Shown: positions 14,639-23,831 of the stretch, one piece after another
Numbering within the stretch: position 1 is the stretch's first letter
How the letters are laid out: the number at the start of each line of letters is the position of its first letter
Assembly: GCA_902800795.1 (NCBI GenBank)
Contig: CADCFQ010000015.1
Span: 1 to 64,000, forward strand
DNA from: an uncultured Ruminococcus sp.
GTDB lineage: Bacteria; Bacillota; Clostridia; Oscillospirales; Ruminococcaceae
Direction of reading: 5' to 3'
DNA length: 64,000 bases
Program-made: the position numbers and the translations under genes
Notes under the pieces: generated by a model
Told to the model about the DNA's origin: nothing
Seen by the model: the letters and a program-made list of their open reading frames with translations, nothing else
Database searches by the model: none

Positions 14639-17287
14639 ATGAACAAGAAGACAAAAGACAGGATAACACTGTTCTTTCCGGCTTTGCTTACCGTTTTGCT
14701 GCTTCTGGCAGTCTATATGATTAAAGGCGTTTATCCTTTCGGCGGTTCAAACGTGTCTTACTATGATATGAACCAGATGTATATCCCGCTGTTTGCAAGG
14801 AACTACCACATTCTGCACGGCAATGATACTGTCGTGTTTGACTGGCTGGCAGGCGCCGGAATGGATATGAGCAGCTCCTATCAGGCCTATATGCTGGACC
14901 CGGTAAACCTGCTGTCTATGTTCATAAGGCCGGAACGGCTCCTTGATCTTATGAGCCTGTTCGTGCTTGTGAAGCTGGTATTTGTCTCTTTGAGCATATC
15001 ATTTTTCCTGAAAAAGGAATACAAGCTAAGACCGCTTTTACATATATCCCTTTGTATGGTATATACTTTTTCGGGCTATGTGCTCCAGTATTACACGAAC
15101 ATTATGTTCTTGACCACTCTGGCGGTCTTCCCTCTTCTTATCCTGGCACTCAAACACTTGCTAAGTTCCGGCAAGGCGCTGCCGTTTTTTCTGCTTTTGT
15201 CATTCCAGCTCATGACCGAGCCTTATCTGGCGGTAATGGTGCTTATCTATCTGGTGGTCTATTCGTTCTGCCTGTCGCTTACCGAAAGCGACAAAACAAA
15301 GAGAAGAGTCTTCTGTGCAAGACTTGGGATAACCACTTTCCTGTCCCTGGCTGTGTCCGCAGCGGCATGGCTGCCGGCTGTTATGAAATGGACCGTGATA
15401 AGCCGCACGAACAGCTCCTCCAAAACAGGTCTTCTATCGCTTCTGCGCTCACCCCAATGTACCCAGCCCGGTGTTAAGGCGTTTGTGTTTTTCAATCTCG
15501 AGCTGGCAGTGGTGCTCGGCGCAATAGCCGTATGGAGAGCTGTCAGCCGCAAAGAAAAAATGTCGTCCCGGACGGCTTTTTTGCTGTTTATGTTCCTGAT
15601 GATGCTCATGCCTATCTTAAACGAAGGCAGCAACCTTATCTGGCATCTGGGATCTTATGCCCAGTTTCCTTACCGCAACGGTTTTATGCTTACTTTCTCG
15701 GCTATCGAGCTTATTGCTCACCAGTGGCAGAAGACGGATGACTCCCTTCCCCCAGATGGCTCTCCTATAGCTAAGAGTATAGCTGTCACGCTCGCTGCGG
15801 CGGCCTTTGGCTGTGTAAGCCTTATCCTTAGCATCAGGATGGATATCACCTTCTATAAATACGGGATACATCAGGATATGGGCTCCTACAAGAATTACGG
15901 ACTCATCGTGATCCTCAACATCGTTTTGTTTTTCATCCTTGTATGCTTTGTCAGAGGGCGGCTGCGTGAGGTCCTTGTCTCTGTTATGCTCACAGCACAG
16001 CTCTCGCTTGCTGCGGTCTGCTTTATGGCGCCGACGCAGTATGCAAAGAGAACAGAGCTTGAATACTATCTGACAAGAGATGATTATCTGAACGATTGCG
16101 CAGAGATCAAGGACAGCACCGAACTTGAAAACGACGGATTGTCGAGAGTTAAGCTTCTTTATCCTGCTCTGTCACGCAACTACTCTGTTATGCTTGATGT
16201 GCCGTCCATCTCCCAGTGGCTCAGTGAAGCGACCGACGACTTCCAGAAAGAGATAAAGCGCATGGGCTATGCTGTGACGTTTACATCAAACCATGATAAC
16301 GGCGGCACTCTGTTCAGCGACGCACTTTTAAACAACAAGAAGGTCATCACCTATTCCGATGTCAGCGTTCCCGGCAAAGCCTATGAAAAGAGCGCAGAAG
16401 CCGGAGATTATACAATCTATGATATGAACTATTCTCTGCCCTTTGGGTTGCTTGTGGACGAGAGTATCCTTGATGCGAACTGCAAAGACAAAACCCCGGC
16501 CGAGTATCAGATGTATCTTGCCAATATTTTTGCAAAGGACAAAAACCTCTTTACAAGCTTCGATCACACAGCTGCTCAAAGGATCGAGAATGAAAAGAAC
16601 AGGACCGATGAATATGATCTTCATATAGAGTCAGACTCCCTTGTCTATATCTATTCAAAAAAGAAATGCAAAGTGAGCGTTAACGAAGAACAGATAGTTT
16701 TCCCCTATTACGATGACACGGATAACAAAAAGACGACAAAGGGAATAAACCTTGTGGGAGAATACCAGGCCGGAGAGGATATAAAGCTGTGCGTTACCGC
16801 AAAAGAGGAAGCGCTTGACAGCACAGAGATCCTTATCCTTGACCTTGGCGCTATGGCAGAGCTTTCGCAGGAGTATCAAAACAAGTGTACAGCTTCAATC
16901 ACTGTGGATCAGAACGACCTGCATATCACAGCCGAGACAGAAGAAGAATGCTGGATGTTTCTTCCTATGGAATATCTTGAAGGCTGGAAGGCGCAGGTCA
17001 ACGGCACTGACGCCGAGGTATCACCTGTTATGAACGGCGCATTCATGGCGGTAAAGCTCCCGAAGGGCTCCTGCAAAATAGATATGAGCTATTTCCCGCC
17101 CTATCTTAAATCCGGGCTTATCATCAGCGCCGCCGGTGCGGCATTGGCGTGTCTGGTGTTTATAATGAAAAAGCGTGGAAAAGATGCAGCCCTTGTGCCC
17201 TTTGTTTCAAAAGCCGCTTTCATAACGCTGGCTGTAGCTGCCGCCGGCATAATCGTGATCACTGTCATCCTGCCCGTTTTCATCTGA
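14639..17287 (+). CDS. YfhO-family polytopic membrane protein
   Basis: An 882-residue protein. It has about twelve membrane segments, mostly within residues 10-460, a large extracytoplasmic C-terminal domain of about 330 residues, and two more segments at the very end. The N-terminal YYDMNQMYIPLFARNYHILH and WLAGAGMDMSSSYQAY are typical of the YfhO family (Pfam PF09586), membrane proteins linked to glycosylation of lipoteichoic acid and surface polymers. AAAGGAGG (14623-14630) is 8 bases from the ATG at 14639 and only 2 from the ATG at 14633, so I use 14639. It lies divergent to the lipid-sugar operon, consistent with envelope glycan work. Confidence 0.88.
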   Translation: MNKKTKDRITLFFPALLTVLLLLAVYMIKGVYPFGGSNVSYYDMNQMYIPLFARNYHILHGNDTVVFDWLAGAGMDMSSSYQAYMLDPVNLLSMFIRPERLLDLMSLFVLVKLVFVSLSISFFLKKEYKLRPLLHISLCMVYTFSGYVLQYYTNIMFLTTLAVFPLLILALKHLLSSGKALPFFLLLSFQLMTEPYLAVMVLIYLVVYSFCLSLTESDKTKRRVFCARLGITTFLSLAVSAAAWLPAVMKWTVISRTNSSSKTGLLSLLRSPQCTQPGVKAFVFFNLELAVVLGAIAVWRAVSRKEKMSSRTAFLLFMFLMMLMPILNEGSNLIWHLGSYAQFPYRNGFMLTFSAIELIAHQWQKTDDSLPPDGSPIAKSIAVTLAAAAFGCVSLILSIRMDITFYKYGIHQDMGSYKNYGLIVILNIVLFFILVCFVRGRLREVLVSVMLTAQLSLAAVCFMAPTQYAKRTELEYYLTRDDYLNDCAEIKDSTELENDGLSRVKLLYPALSRNYSVMLDVPSISQWLSEATDDFQKEIKRMGYAVTFTSNHDNGGTLFSDALLNNKKVITYSDVSVPGKAYEKSAEAGDYTIYDMNYSLPFGLLVDESILDANCKDKTPAEYQMYLANIFAKDKNLFTSFDHTAAQRIENEKNRTDEYDLHIESDSLVYIYSKKKCKVSVNEEQIVFPYYDDTDNKKTTKGINLVGEYQAGEDIKLCVTAKEEALDSTEILILDLGAMAELSQEYQNKCTASITVDQNDLHITAETEEECWMFLPMEYLEGWKAQVNGTDAEVSPVMNGAFMAVKLPKGSCKIDMSYFPPYLKSGLIISAAGAALACLVFIMKKRGKDAALVPFVSKAAFITLAVAAAGIIVITVILPVFI

Positions 17288-17310
17288 CAAGACTTATCCC
17301 GGAGAGAAAT

Positions 17311-18270
17311 ATGAAAAATAGTATTAAAGAAACAGAGCAAAAAAACAGAATATGTGAGTTTTTTCTGAAAGTGTTTGATTCCATCGCCGGGAAATATCTC
17401 TTCGGCCTGATACTTATAAACACATTCTATTATTCAAAGACCGTTCTTGACAATGTGGGAAGTGTTTACATCTACTACACCAGCAACATCGGAAAAGTCA
17501 GGCCCTCCGCCTTTTTGGGATTGTTTTCTCTTCTATTCCCGAACTATATGCTCACCTGCAATATTCTAAGAGTTTTGTATATCGGTTCAGTGTTTTTGCT
17601 CTCCTATGCACTGTACCTGTTTTTAAAAAAGATAAACAATGTATCTGTCAGCCTTCTTGTGATATTGGCGGTGGATATAACATCGGTGTTCATCTTCGAG
17701 AATGACATCAGGTTAGTCATGTTCATCTCCCTGCTTTTGTCTGCCGCTCTTTCGCTGTTTGCTTTTTACATAATGCTTTTTGCATCAGAGAAGCGCAGGT
17801 TCACGGCTCCTGTTCTGGCTGCCCTGGCAGTACTTACAGACTGCCGTTCGGTATATCTTATTATCCTGCTTTGCCTGATAGTGCTTATAAAGAAAAATCA
17901 CGAAATGGCGCTTCGCAGCCTGTGTATGATAACTTTAGGCGCCGCTCTTATCTGCGGCGGAGCTCTTCTTATGGCTGACGGCGCAAAAAGTGACAGCGCA
18001 GATATAAAAAAGCTCTATACTCAAAGATATTTAGAAAACGCCGACCCGGAGGACATGGAAACTCTAACTATAGATCTTCAGTGCATCCCCAAAAAGGATC
18101 TGACAGCTTCTCACAAAGATCTGATGTTCGGTGATGCGGCTCAGATATGCCGCACCTTTATGAAGTATATCCAGACCGATATTTTCCAAAGGATAGTTCT
18201 GGTCTTTGCTTTTCTTATCATCGTATATGAGATCATGAGAAACCGCATAAAAGACAAAACGACAGAATAA
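17311..18270 (+). CDS. Polytopic membrane protein of unknown function
   Basis: A 319-residue protein with about eight membrane segments between residues 28 and 230, a hydrophilic stretch of 60 residues (TQRYLENADPEDMETL region), and a final membrane segment before a basic tail. GGAGAG sits before the ATG at 17311, 23 bp after the YfhO stop, so the two form an operon. The general design resembles glycosyltransferase-C or O-antigen-polymerase-like membrane proteins, but I see no diagnostic motif and leave it unassigned. Confidence 0.68.
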   Translation: MKNSIKETEQKNRICEFFLKVFDSIAGKYLFGLILINTFYYSKTVLDNVGSVYIYYTSNIGKVRPSAFLGLFSLLFPNYMLTCNILRVLYIGSVFLLSYALYLFLKKINNVSVSLLVILAVDITSVFIFENDIRLVMFISLLLSAALSLFAFYIMLFASEKRRFTAPVLAALAVLTDCRSVYLIILLCLIVLIKKNHEMALRSLCMITLGAALICGGALLMADGAKSDSADIKKLYTQRYLENADPEDMETLTIDLQCIPKKDLTASHKDLMFGDAAQICRTFMKYIQTDIFQRIVLVFAFLIIVYEIMRNRIKDKTTE

Positions 18271-18276
18271 AAAATC

Positions 18277-18320
18277 GCCGCCTGTCTGCGAACCAGCGCA
18301 GACAGGCGGCTTCCTTTTTT
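18277..18320 (+). terminator. Strong terminator, probably two-way
   Basis: GCCGCCTGTCTGC and its perfect complement (18298-18310) enclose eight bases; T-rich sequence follows on the plus strand and A-run DNA precedes it. It serves both the membrane protein gene and the convergent minus-strand gene. Confidence 0.88.
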
Positions 18321-18795
18321 ATAGATCCTGATAAAACAGGCCGTGCTCGGTGCAGTACCACACGAGCTTGCCCCAGCGGTAGAGCGGCATCGTTATCTGA
18401 AGTCCCCATTCGGGATACTGCTTGAACACCGTTGCGCTGGCATCACTGACATAGGCCACAAAGGTGATATAATGTTCCTTTGTCATCGGGTGGTCGGAAC
18501 TTATGAACAGCTCGCCGCCGATATCCTGAACACTTAGCTTTTCGCTCTCATCCGCTTTTTTCGCTTCAAGAGCTCCCAGCCTTCGGCCGCAGCAGGTGAT
18601 GTCCGCATCCGAAGTTGCGGTGATTATATTTCCGCAGGTGCTGCACACATAAAATTTCAGCTTTTTCATATTTCCTTTCTCCGTTTCTTTTTTGTCTATC
18701 CCCCCGGAAAGCAGCACTCCGATATCTGTGCCGAACACCTCCGACAATGCCGACAGCGAAGCTATGTCAGGACAGCCGTTGCCTGTCTCCCACAT
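18319..18795 (-). pseudogene. 3' part of an HTH-regulator/desulfoferrodoxin-like gene split by the mobile element
   Basis: The frame begins WETGNGCPDIASLSALSEVF, which is the second half of an XRE-type helix-turn-helix domain. Next comes LKFYVCSTCGNIITATSD with a later CCG, as in the rubredoxin-like centre of desulfoferrodoxin-type proteins, then a domain ending YCTEHGLFYQDL. The missing 5' part lies at 28042-28152, on the far side of the element. The two parts rejoin in frame at TGG GAG to give about 194 residues. An internal ATG at 18669 with AAAGGA in front could still express the metal-binding part alone. Confidence 0.85.
18787..18792. other. attL: Left attachment-site core (attL)
   Basis: CTCCCA on the plus strand, shared with 28036-28041. 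Host sequence lies to its left, element to its right. The six shared bases are the largest identity in the right register; a dinucleotide inside would be the true crossover. Confidence 0.75.
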
Positions 18796-18817
18796 TTAAG
18801 GAAACTTCTTCCTGCCT

Positions 18818-20434
18818 TCAGTCGATCTTCCCTATAAACCTATAGAAAATTTCGACTTCCTGTTCTCTCATGCCGTCCTCGGTCTTGACTGCTTCGTGAA
18901 CGACTATCTTCTCGATCAGCGAGTTAAGCATCGGTGCTGTCAGTTCCTTCGGGTCGGTATATTGCTTTATCAGAGCTATCCATTTTTCCTTGTTGCTGAC
19001 ATCTTCCTTTTCTTCTTTGAGCATTGCATTAAGTGAGTTGATACACTCTTGCAGTTCGTCTTGTTCCTGCTGATATTTAACGGTGAGCATATTAAAGTTG
19101 CGCTCATTGATCTTGTCTGCGACTCTGTCCTCATACAGCTTGGTAAACAGCGAGTCTAATTCTTTCAGACGCTTCTCTGCTTTCTTCAAATCTGATAGAG
19201 CCCTTTTTCTTGAAACTGCAAGATTTTTGTCGCTGCTATTTATCAGCTTTTCAAGCAGAGTATTTTCATCATTCTGCGCCACGCTTGCCCAATACTTTAT
19301 CCTTGAAAGCACATACTCATATAAAGTATCGTATCTTATGTAGTGCATCGAGCAGTTTATTTTTCCCATTTGACCATATTTGCTGCAATTATAAAAGCTG
19401 TAAGTGCTGCCGTTCTTTAGCCTGTTCGTTCCGAATCTCAGCGACCAACCGCAGTCTGCACATTTGACAAGCCCTGCGAATATCTGTGTCGTTCCGTCAG
19501 ATTGCTGCCTTCGTCTGGAGATTATCATCTTTTGAACAGCTTTAAAATCTTCCTTGCTTACGATACCCTCATGAGTATTCTCGATGCGCAGCCACTCGCT
19601 TTCGGGCTTACGATATTTCTTCTTGCTCTTAAAAGATACATTTGTCTGCTTGTTATGAACAGAGTTCCCGATATATGTTTCATCTTTCAGAATAGACTTG
19701 ACCTGACCGATCGTCCACATATATCTCTTGTCTTCGGGCTGCCCTTCATAAATGTGAGCAAATGTCCCGTACCGCTGATAATTGAACCACGACGGTGTCG
19801 GCACCTTTTCGGCAATCAGAGTTTTAGTTATCTTCGCAGCTCCTGCACCGTTTACCGCCATGCCAAATATCTTTTCGATAACCCAACGGGTCTCCTCGTC
19901 AATTATCAGCCTGTTGCGGTTATCTGGGTCTTTTTTGTATCCGATTGGAGCGTAAGAAAAGATCCTTTCGCCTAATGCAAATTTTGTCTGTAAAGCTGTA
20001 TGGACCTTGCGGGAAATGTCTCTTGCATACCATTCATTTATTATGTTCTTGAATGGTGCAAATTCATTGTCACCGTTAATGCTGTCAACGTTGTCATTGA
20101 CCGCTATGAATCTTACATTTTTGCTCGGAAAATAAAGTTCGGTGTACTGTCCGGTCAAAATGTAATTGCGTCCGAGGCGGCTCAGATCTTTAACGATCAC
20201 GCAGTTTATTTTTCCGTCCTCAATATCACCGATCATGCGCTTGAAATCGGGTCTGTCGAAATTTGTTCCCGACCAGCCGTCATCAATATATTCATCATAG
20301 ATATTGATATTGTGGTCTGCCGCATACTTGCGAAGCATTTGCCGCTGCGTCTTGATACTTGAGCTGTCTCCATGCAATTCGTCATCTCGGCTAAGTCTTA
20401 AATATATTGCGCTATTGTAAGTGGGCTCTCTCAT
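18818..20434 (-). CDS. Large serine recombinase (site-specific integrase of the element)
   Basis: A 538-residue recombinase. Residues 1-150 are the resolvase/invertase catalytic domain with the nucleophile Ser in YLRLSRDD (about residue 15) and the later KDLSRLGRN arginines. Residues 170-270 match the recombinase domain (SYAPIGYKKD, then a GAAKITKTL). A zinc-ribbon has CADCGW and two later cysteines (NCSKYGQ, NCSMHY), followed by a long coiled coil (about 395-465) and a C-terminal tail. AAAGGAGG precedes the ATG. It sits at the element's left end beside attL, as usual for TnpX/TndX-type enzymes that catalyse excision and insertion. Confidence 0.95.
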   Translation of the reverse strand: MREPTYNSAIYLRLSRDDELHGDSSSIKTQRQMLRKYAADHNINIYDEYIDDGWSGTNFDRPDFKRMIGDIEDGKINCVIVKDLSRLGRNYILTGQYTELYFPSKNVRFIAVNDNVDSINGDNEFAPFKNIINEWYARDISRKVHTALQTKFALGERIFSYAPIGYKKDPDNRNRLIIDEETRWVIEKIFGMAVNGAGAAKITKTLIAEKVPTPSWFNYQRYGTFAHIYEGQPEDKRYMWTIGQVKSILKDETYIGNSVHNKQTNVSFKSKKKYRKPESEWLRIENTHEGIVSKEDFKAVQKMIISRRRQQSDGTTQIFAGLVKCADCGWSLRFGTNRLKNGSTYSFYNCSKYGQMGKINCSMHYIRYDTLYEYVLSRIKYWASVAQNDENTLLEKLINSSDKNLAVSRKRALSDLKKAEKRLKELDSLFTKLYEDRVADKINERNFNMLTVKYQQEQDELQECINSLNAMLKEEKEDVSNKEKWIALIKQYTDPKELTAPMLNSLIEKIVVHEAVKTEDGMREQEVEIFYRFIGKID

Positions 20435-20456
20435 TTTTGACCTCCTTTGAACATCA

Positions 20457-20514
20457 CCCGCACCTACAATATTCTGTATAGCTACATTATACCATAAGTG
20501 CGGGCTTGAATCAA
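20457..20514 (-). promoter_or_regulatory. Recombinase promoter spanned by an inverted repeat
   Basis: On the minus strand TTGATT (20514-20509), 17 bp, TATAAT (20491-20486). CCCGCAC at 20457-20463 and GTGCGGG at 20498-20504 flank the -10 region, so a regulator or a leader hairpin could control the recombinase. Confidence 0.7.
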
Positions 20515-20521
20515 GTTTTAT

Positions 20522-20713
20522 CTACGATAATTTTTTGTCCTTTATAATTGTGTGAGAATCCATCGCAGCGTTTCTTTCGATAGCATTCCCGACAAGCTCC
20601 ATGAAGCACTTGCCGTTTTCGTTGAAATGCTCCGTGATGATTATTCTCGTTTTGTTGTGTATGAAGTATTCCTTCCCTTTATCGTTTTGTTTTGTCTCTG
20701 TGTTTTTAATCAA
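20522..20713 (-). CDS. Small TnpW-like element-encoded protein
   Basis: A 63-residue protein starting at TTG behind GGGAGG with 8-base spacing. The core EYFIHNKTRIIITEHFNENG followed by MELVGNAIERN resembles the short transposon-encoded TnpW family, which has a TxIGxTxYxVxxHFS type core followed by a helix. Its position between relaxase and recombinase is the one TnpW-type genes usually take in serine-recombinase mobilizable elements. The function is unknown in the family. Confidence 0.6.
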   Translation of the reverse strand: MIKNTETKQNDKGKEYFIHNKTRIIITEHFNENGKCFMELVGNAIERNAAMDSHTIIKDKKLS

Positions 20714-20808
20714 ATATTTATCCTCCCTTTTTCTAAAAATTCATTCCGTAGTGAGGATAAAAGTTACACGTACTTTCATTGATTGTCATTCCTTTCATAC
20801 TGCGATCT

Positions 20809-22233
20809 TCATCGCTTTTTATTTTTCTTCTTCACCTGCTCCTGCCGCTGACGTTCTTCTTCGACAAGATTGCTGAAGTAATCACTCTTAGAAATCTCGT
20901 CGTATGTCTTTGAAATATCGCAGTACACATCATACCGCTGACGAGTCTTTTCAAGCGTATCCTTTAGGGCGTTGATCTTAGCTTGCAGGCTGTAGGTCTG
21001 ATTACGAAGCAGGTCATAATCTGCCTTGCTGTGAACGTTATTCTGCTCAATAGCCTGCCTGCAAATGGTGAGTTGAAGCTGATCGGTATCAGACAACTTA
21101 TCCTTAGCTGATAACTCTTCAAAAAGCTGTGACTGCTCCCATAGGCTTACAAGCCTGTTGTGTTCATCAATATAGTTATTGATCTCTCCCCTCTGTTTTT
21201 CATAGTCAACACGCAGCTTAGCAATTCTCCCTTGCAGGTCACCGATTGATTTGATATTGTCATTGTTAATGACCAATAGCTGTGCCGACAGCTTGTAAAC
21301 ATCAAGATCATTATCTACTGAATATTCTGCCGTGACGATTCGCTTGCGTGGGACTTTCTTCCGCTGGGTAGCAAGTATACGAACATCATCAATTATCGCA
21401 ACATAGGCAGCCTGCAACTTTGAGCTTGCGGTTTTTTCTGGTGTGTTTCCGGCACTCACATCACGATAGCGAATGCGAGTATTTAAGCTCTCCTCTGTGT
21501 ACTCATCACCAAGAGTTTTCGTGCGGACAAATCGTTCCTGCCCGGGTGCTCTGATCGAGATATACTTGCCACGCTTGATTTCATAGCCACGCTCTTCAAG
21601 TGTCTGCAACAGTTCATCAAGCGAATTTGCCGAGCCTATCAGACTATCAATTTCTTGTCTTATCTGTTCTTTCCACGATGTGCCGTTCTTGCGGTGTTCC
21701 CATTCTTTGTGGTTAATCGACCTGCCCTTGCCTGTGAGGTTTGGGTGAATGTCTATTCCAAATGCCTTGCACACTCCGTCTGATATTTCACGGATTCTCT
21801 TCAAAGACTTGCGGTTCGCATAATATTTCTTCCCGGACAGCGAATAGGAATTTATTATGATATGGCTGTGCAGATGATCTTTATCAACGTGCGTAGCAAT
21901 GACCGCCTGCACATCATTGCCAAAAGCCTTGCGGAGAAATGCCTTTGCAATCTTGTGGGCAAGCTCGGGCGTAACGTTATCATCGGGCGAAAAAGACTGT
22001 ATGTAATGGATAGCCTTCACCGAGCCTTTGCCTTGCAGCGGCGGAGGGCTATTGAAGTGGTCTTTGGCGAACTGTTCATAGACCAGCCGCATCTGCAAGT
22101 AGGCGGATTCAGCGTCGGTCATACAGTTTATCGAGGCGGTATGAAGCAAGTCTTCGGTCTTGTCGGGGTTGAGAATGTACCTCAGACTTTTCTCGACAGT
22201 AGTGTGGAGAGCGATAGATTTACAGTACGGAAT
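20809..22233 (-). CDS. Relaxase/mobilization nuclease (MOBP type)
   Basis: A 474-residue protein. The nuclease domain has IATHVDKDHLHSHIIINS (His triad, about residues 110-127), and an N-terminal LRYILNPDKTED that carries the expected catalytic Tyr. The C-terminal half is helical, with a likely coiled coil, and ends in a Lys-rich tail. The first standard start in frame is TTG at 22149, but this would cut off the catalytic Tyr region. AGGAGG inside mobC lies 10 bases before an in-frame ATT at 22233, which I use. The gene overlaps mobC by 52 bases, so the two are translationally linked. Confidence 0.85.
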   Translation of the reverse strand: MPYCKSIALHTTVEKSLRYILNPDKTEDLLHTASINCMTDAESAYLQMRLVYEQFAKDHFNSPPPLQGKGSVKAIHYIQSFSPDDNVTPELAHKIAKAFLRKAFGNDVQAVIATHVDKDHLHSHIIINSYSLSGKKYYANRKSLKRIREISDGVCKAFGIDIHPNLTGKGRSINHKEWEHRKNGTSWKEQIRQEIDSLIGSANSLDELLQTLEERGYEIKRGKYISIRAPGQERFVRTKTLGDEYTEESLNTRIRYRDVSAGNTPEKTASSKLQAAYVAIIDDVRILATQRKKVPRKRIVTAEYSVDNDLDVYKLSAQLLVINNDNIKSIGDLQGRIAKLRVDYEKQRGEINNYIDEHNRLVSLWEQSQLFEELSAKDKLSDTDQLQLTICRQAIEQNNVHSKADYDLLRNQTYSLQAKINALKDTLEKTRQRYDVYCDISKTYDEISKSDYFSNLVEEERQRQEQVKKKNKKR

Positions 22234-22532
22234 AGTTCTTGAACCTCCTTTCTCAGTATTTCATAATCCTCAGCGTTGAGGGTGTTTGTTTCATTTGCTT
22301 TTTTTGCGATCTGGTTGATGTTGCGTGAGATAGTTCGCATTCCGTTGATCATCGGGGCGATATTTTTCATATCGTAAAAGATCGGCTCACGGTCAAGTAT
22401 CATTCTTCGGAGATATTTTGTCGTGTCGGTGTGGCAGGCCTCCGCCCTGCGCTTTATCTTCTCCCAGTCGTGCAGGTCAAATGTCAGCTCTTTGCGTTTT
22501 ACTTGTTTGTATTTTCTTGCTATAAAAATCAT
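22182..22532 (-). CDS. mobC: MobC-type relaxosome protein
   Basis: A 116-residue basic protein. The N-terminal RKELTFDLHDWEKIKRRAEA begins a ribbon-helix-helix-like fold, and the C-terminal INGMRTISRNINQIAKKANE is the core of the MobC family (Pfam PF05713). Such proteins bind oriT and help the relaxase nick DNA. AAAGGA directly abuts the ATG at 22532, so the true start could be slightly downstream at a non-standard codon. It overlaps the relaxase, and the hairpin-rich region just upstream is the probable oriT. Confidence 0.85.
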   Translation of the reverse strand: MIFIARKYKQVKRKELTFDLHDWEKIKRRAEACHTDTTKYLRRMILDREPIFYDMKNIAPMINGMRTISRNINQIAKKANETNTLNAEDYEILRKEVQELFRTVNLSLSTLLSRKV

Positions 22533-22559
22533 TCCTTTCGTTTTGTTGCTTCATTAGTT

Positions 22560-22690
22560 ATCCCTTGAATAAGGGGCTTTCGGTTTAGGGTGACGGGTTC
22601 CCTAAACAGCGATTTTGCGGGGTATCGCAAAATCGGGATACGGATTTTTTCGGTATACGGAAAAATCTATGCTTGCTATCTGATAGCTGT
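22560..22690. other. Candidate oriT region with clustered inverted repeats
   Basis: Three inverted repeats lie within about 110 bp upstream of mobC: TTTAGGG/CCCTAAA (22584-22606), CGATTTTGCG/CGCAAAATCG (22610-22635, perfect, six-base loop), and an imperfect pair around GTATAC near 22655. Placement next to mobC and the relaxase fits an origin of transfer. The nick site cannot be named from the sequence. Confidence 0.5.
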
Positions 22691-22699
22691 GAAATTAGG

Positions 22700-23335
22700 G
22701 CAAAAATGCGATTTTTCAAATCTCTGTATCGTTGCCCGATAGGGCTGAATTTTGATTATTGCATTATGATTTGTCATTTCAAATGACCATTGGAAACACC
22801 TCCTGAATTATTGTTAAGCCCGTATGGGCTGTTGTTTATTCATCTCTTCTTTCCTGCGTATGCAGCCGAGATTAAACTGCCTTCCAATAGTAAGGACAGT
22901 TTGAGCCGATTTTATAAGTGGTTTTGGGAAAGTTGTAATAATAATCTCTGTATTCAACGAATCCGACCAATGAAAAATGTATGGTTTGCATATAGATGCT
23001 GTGGCATACTCCCTTTGCTTAAATGCACTTGTCCTGTATCGTGACATAGTGAAACTACCCTTCATAAGACACTACATAATGCGGTATATTTTTAAGTGAT
23101 ATTTAGCCTTCCAAAAATATTATCTCCGAATTCAACAAATCAGCCCTATGTAAAATGTGTGACTTGCACAGCATTCTGATAAAGAGGGTGCGGGCGGTTT
23201 CATCAAGAAATATTTTTCATCGAATATAAAAGCCTCTCACTTATACCTAGGATTTTGGGCGAAAAGTTAAGGCAAAACAGGGCGTGTTTACAAAATATTT
23301 AGATTTACAAAAGAATTACACCCTGATAAAAAAGG
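22700..23335. other. Non-coding stretch inside the element
   Basis: No supported gene. It contains two diverged direct repeats (22941-22995 and 23119-23172) that match over about 50 bp. On the minus strand both translate to similar peptides around LN-S/T-EII, so they may be degenerate copies of one short coding piece. Confidence 0.5.
22941..22995. repeat. Diverged direct repeat, copy 1
   Basis: ATAATCTCTGTATTCAACGA and the following AATGAAAAATGTATGG align with ATTATCTCCGAATTCAACAA and CTATGTAAAATGTGTG at 23119-23172, about 178 bp away. The second copy is in the same orientation. Confidence 0.55.
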
Positions 23336-23376
23336 AACAGGACGCTGGTTCATTTGCGAACCCAGCGTCCTGTTTT
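23336..23376 (-). terminator. Terminator of the truncated SLOG gene
   Basis: AACAGGACGCTGG and CCAGCGTCCTGTT pair almost perfectly. On the minus strand a T-run (CCTTTTTTA) follows. Confidence 0.8.
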
Positions 23377-23383
23377 CTCATTA

Positions 23384-23755
23384 TTATTCTTCATCAGATA
23401 TATTGATTATCTGTTTGCCCTGTTTCTCGGCATACTGTAGAGCGCGATACGCCCCTCCGCTATTATGCTGCACACAGCAGACCACAAGGTCGGAACGGTC
23501 TATCATGCTACGATTGCGGACTCGGATAGCAGACTTTGGGTGTGCTATGGACGATTCTGCACACACCTCAACATCATCATAATAGTCAAGATACTCCTTT
23601 TCGTTGTCACGGTACTCCGCTTTCATGTAAGGCAGGACGAGAGTAAAATGGGTATTTCTGCAACCGTAACTGCGGATAGCTCGCTTGATTGCTGCGGAGG
23701 CAAGCAAATCAAAATTTTCGTCCCATCCGATCCGGAAGTCAATATGAAAGATTTG
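23384..23755 (-). pseudogene. SLOG/DUF1273-like protein lacking its N-terminus
   Basis: The frame codes for FTLVLPYMKAEYRDNEKEYL, then SAIRVRNRSMIDRSDLVVCC and GGAYRALQYAEKQGKQIINI, the second half of a Rossmann-like SLOG protein of the DUF1273 (YpsA-like) type, which bind nucleotides. The N-terminal strand with its first glycine motif is gone: the frame opens after a TAG at 23756-23758, reads IDFRIGWDENFDLLASAAIK, and has no standard start with a ribosome site. I infer a truncated gene; translation from the TTG at 23707 is possible but would be partial. Confidence 0.6.
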
Positions 23756-23829
23756 CTATTGAAGTGCCTATTGCGGCACTCCCACCAAAACATAAATCAA
23801 CAGTATGTATGGTCGATATTGCGATATAA
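23734..23829 (+). pseudogene. Possible C-terminal relic of an unknown plus-strand gene
   Basis: A protein-like tail (QYERFAIEVPIAALPPKHKS, ending VDIAI) runs to a TAA at 23827-23829 and is followed at once by a terminator hairpin. No start or upstream coding sequence is found, since the opposite strand carries the SLOG fragment. This is a weak call. Confidence 0.3.
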
Positions 23830-23831
23830 GG

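Noticed and set aside
22790..23065. Overlapping 84-codon plus and 83-codon minus frames
   Set aside because: Neither has a ribosome site or recognisable domain; the region is better explained by degenerate repeats.
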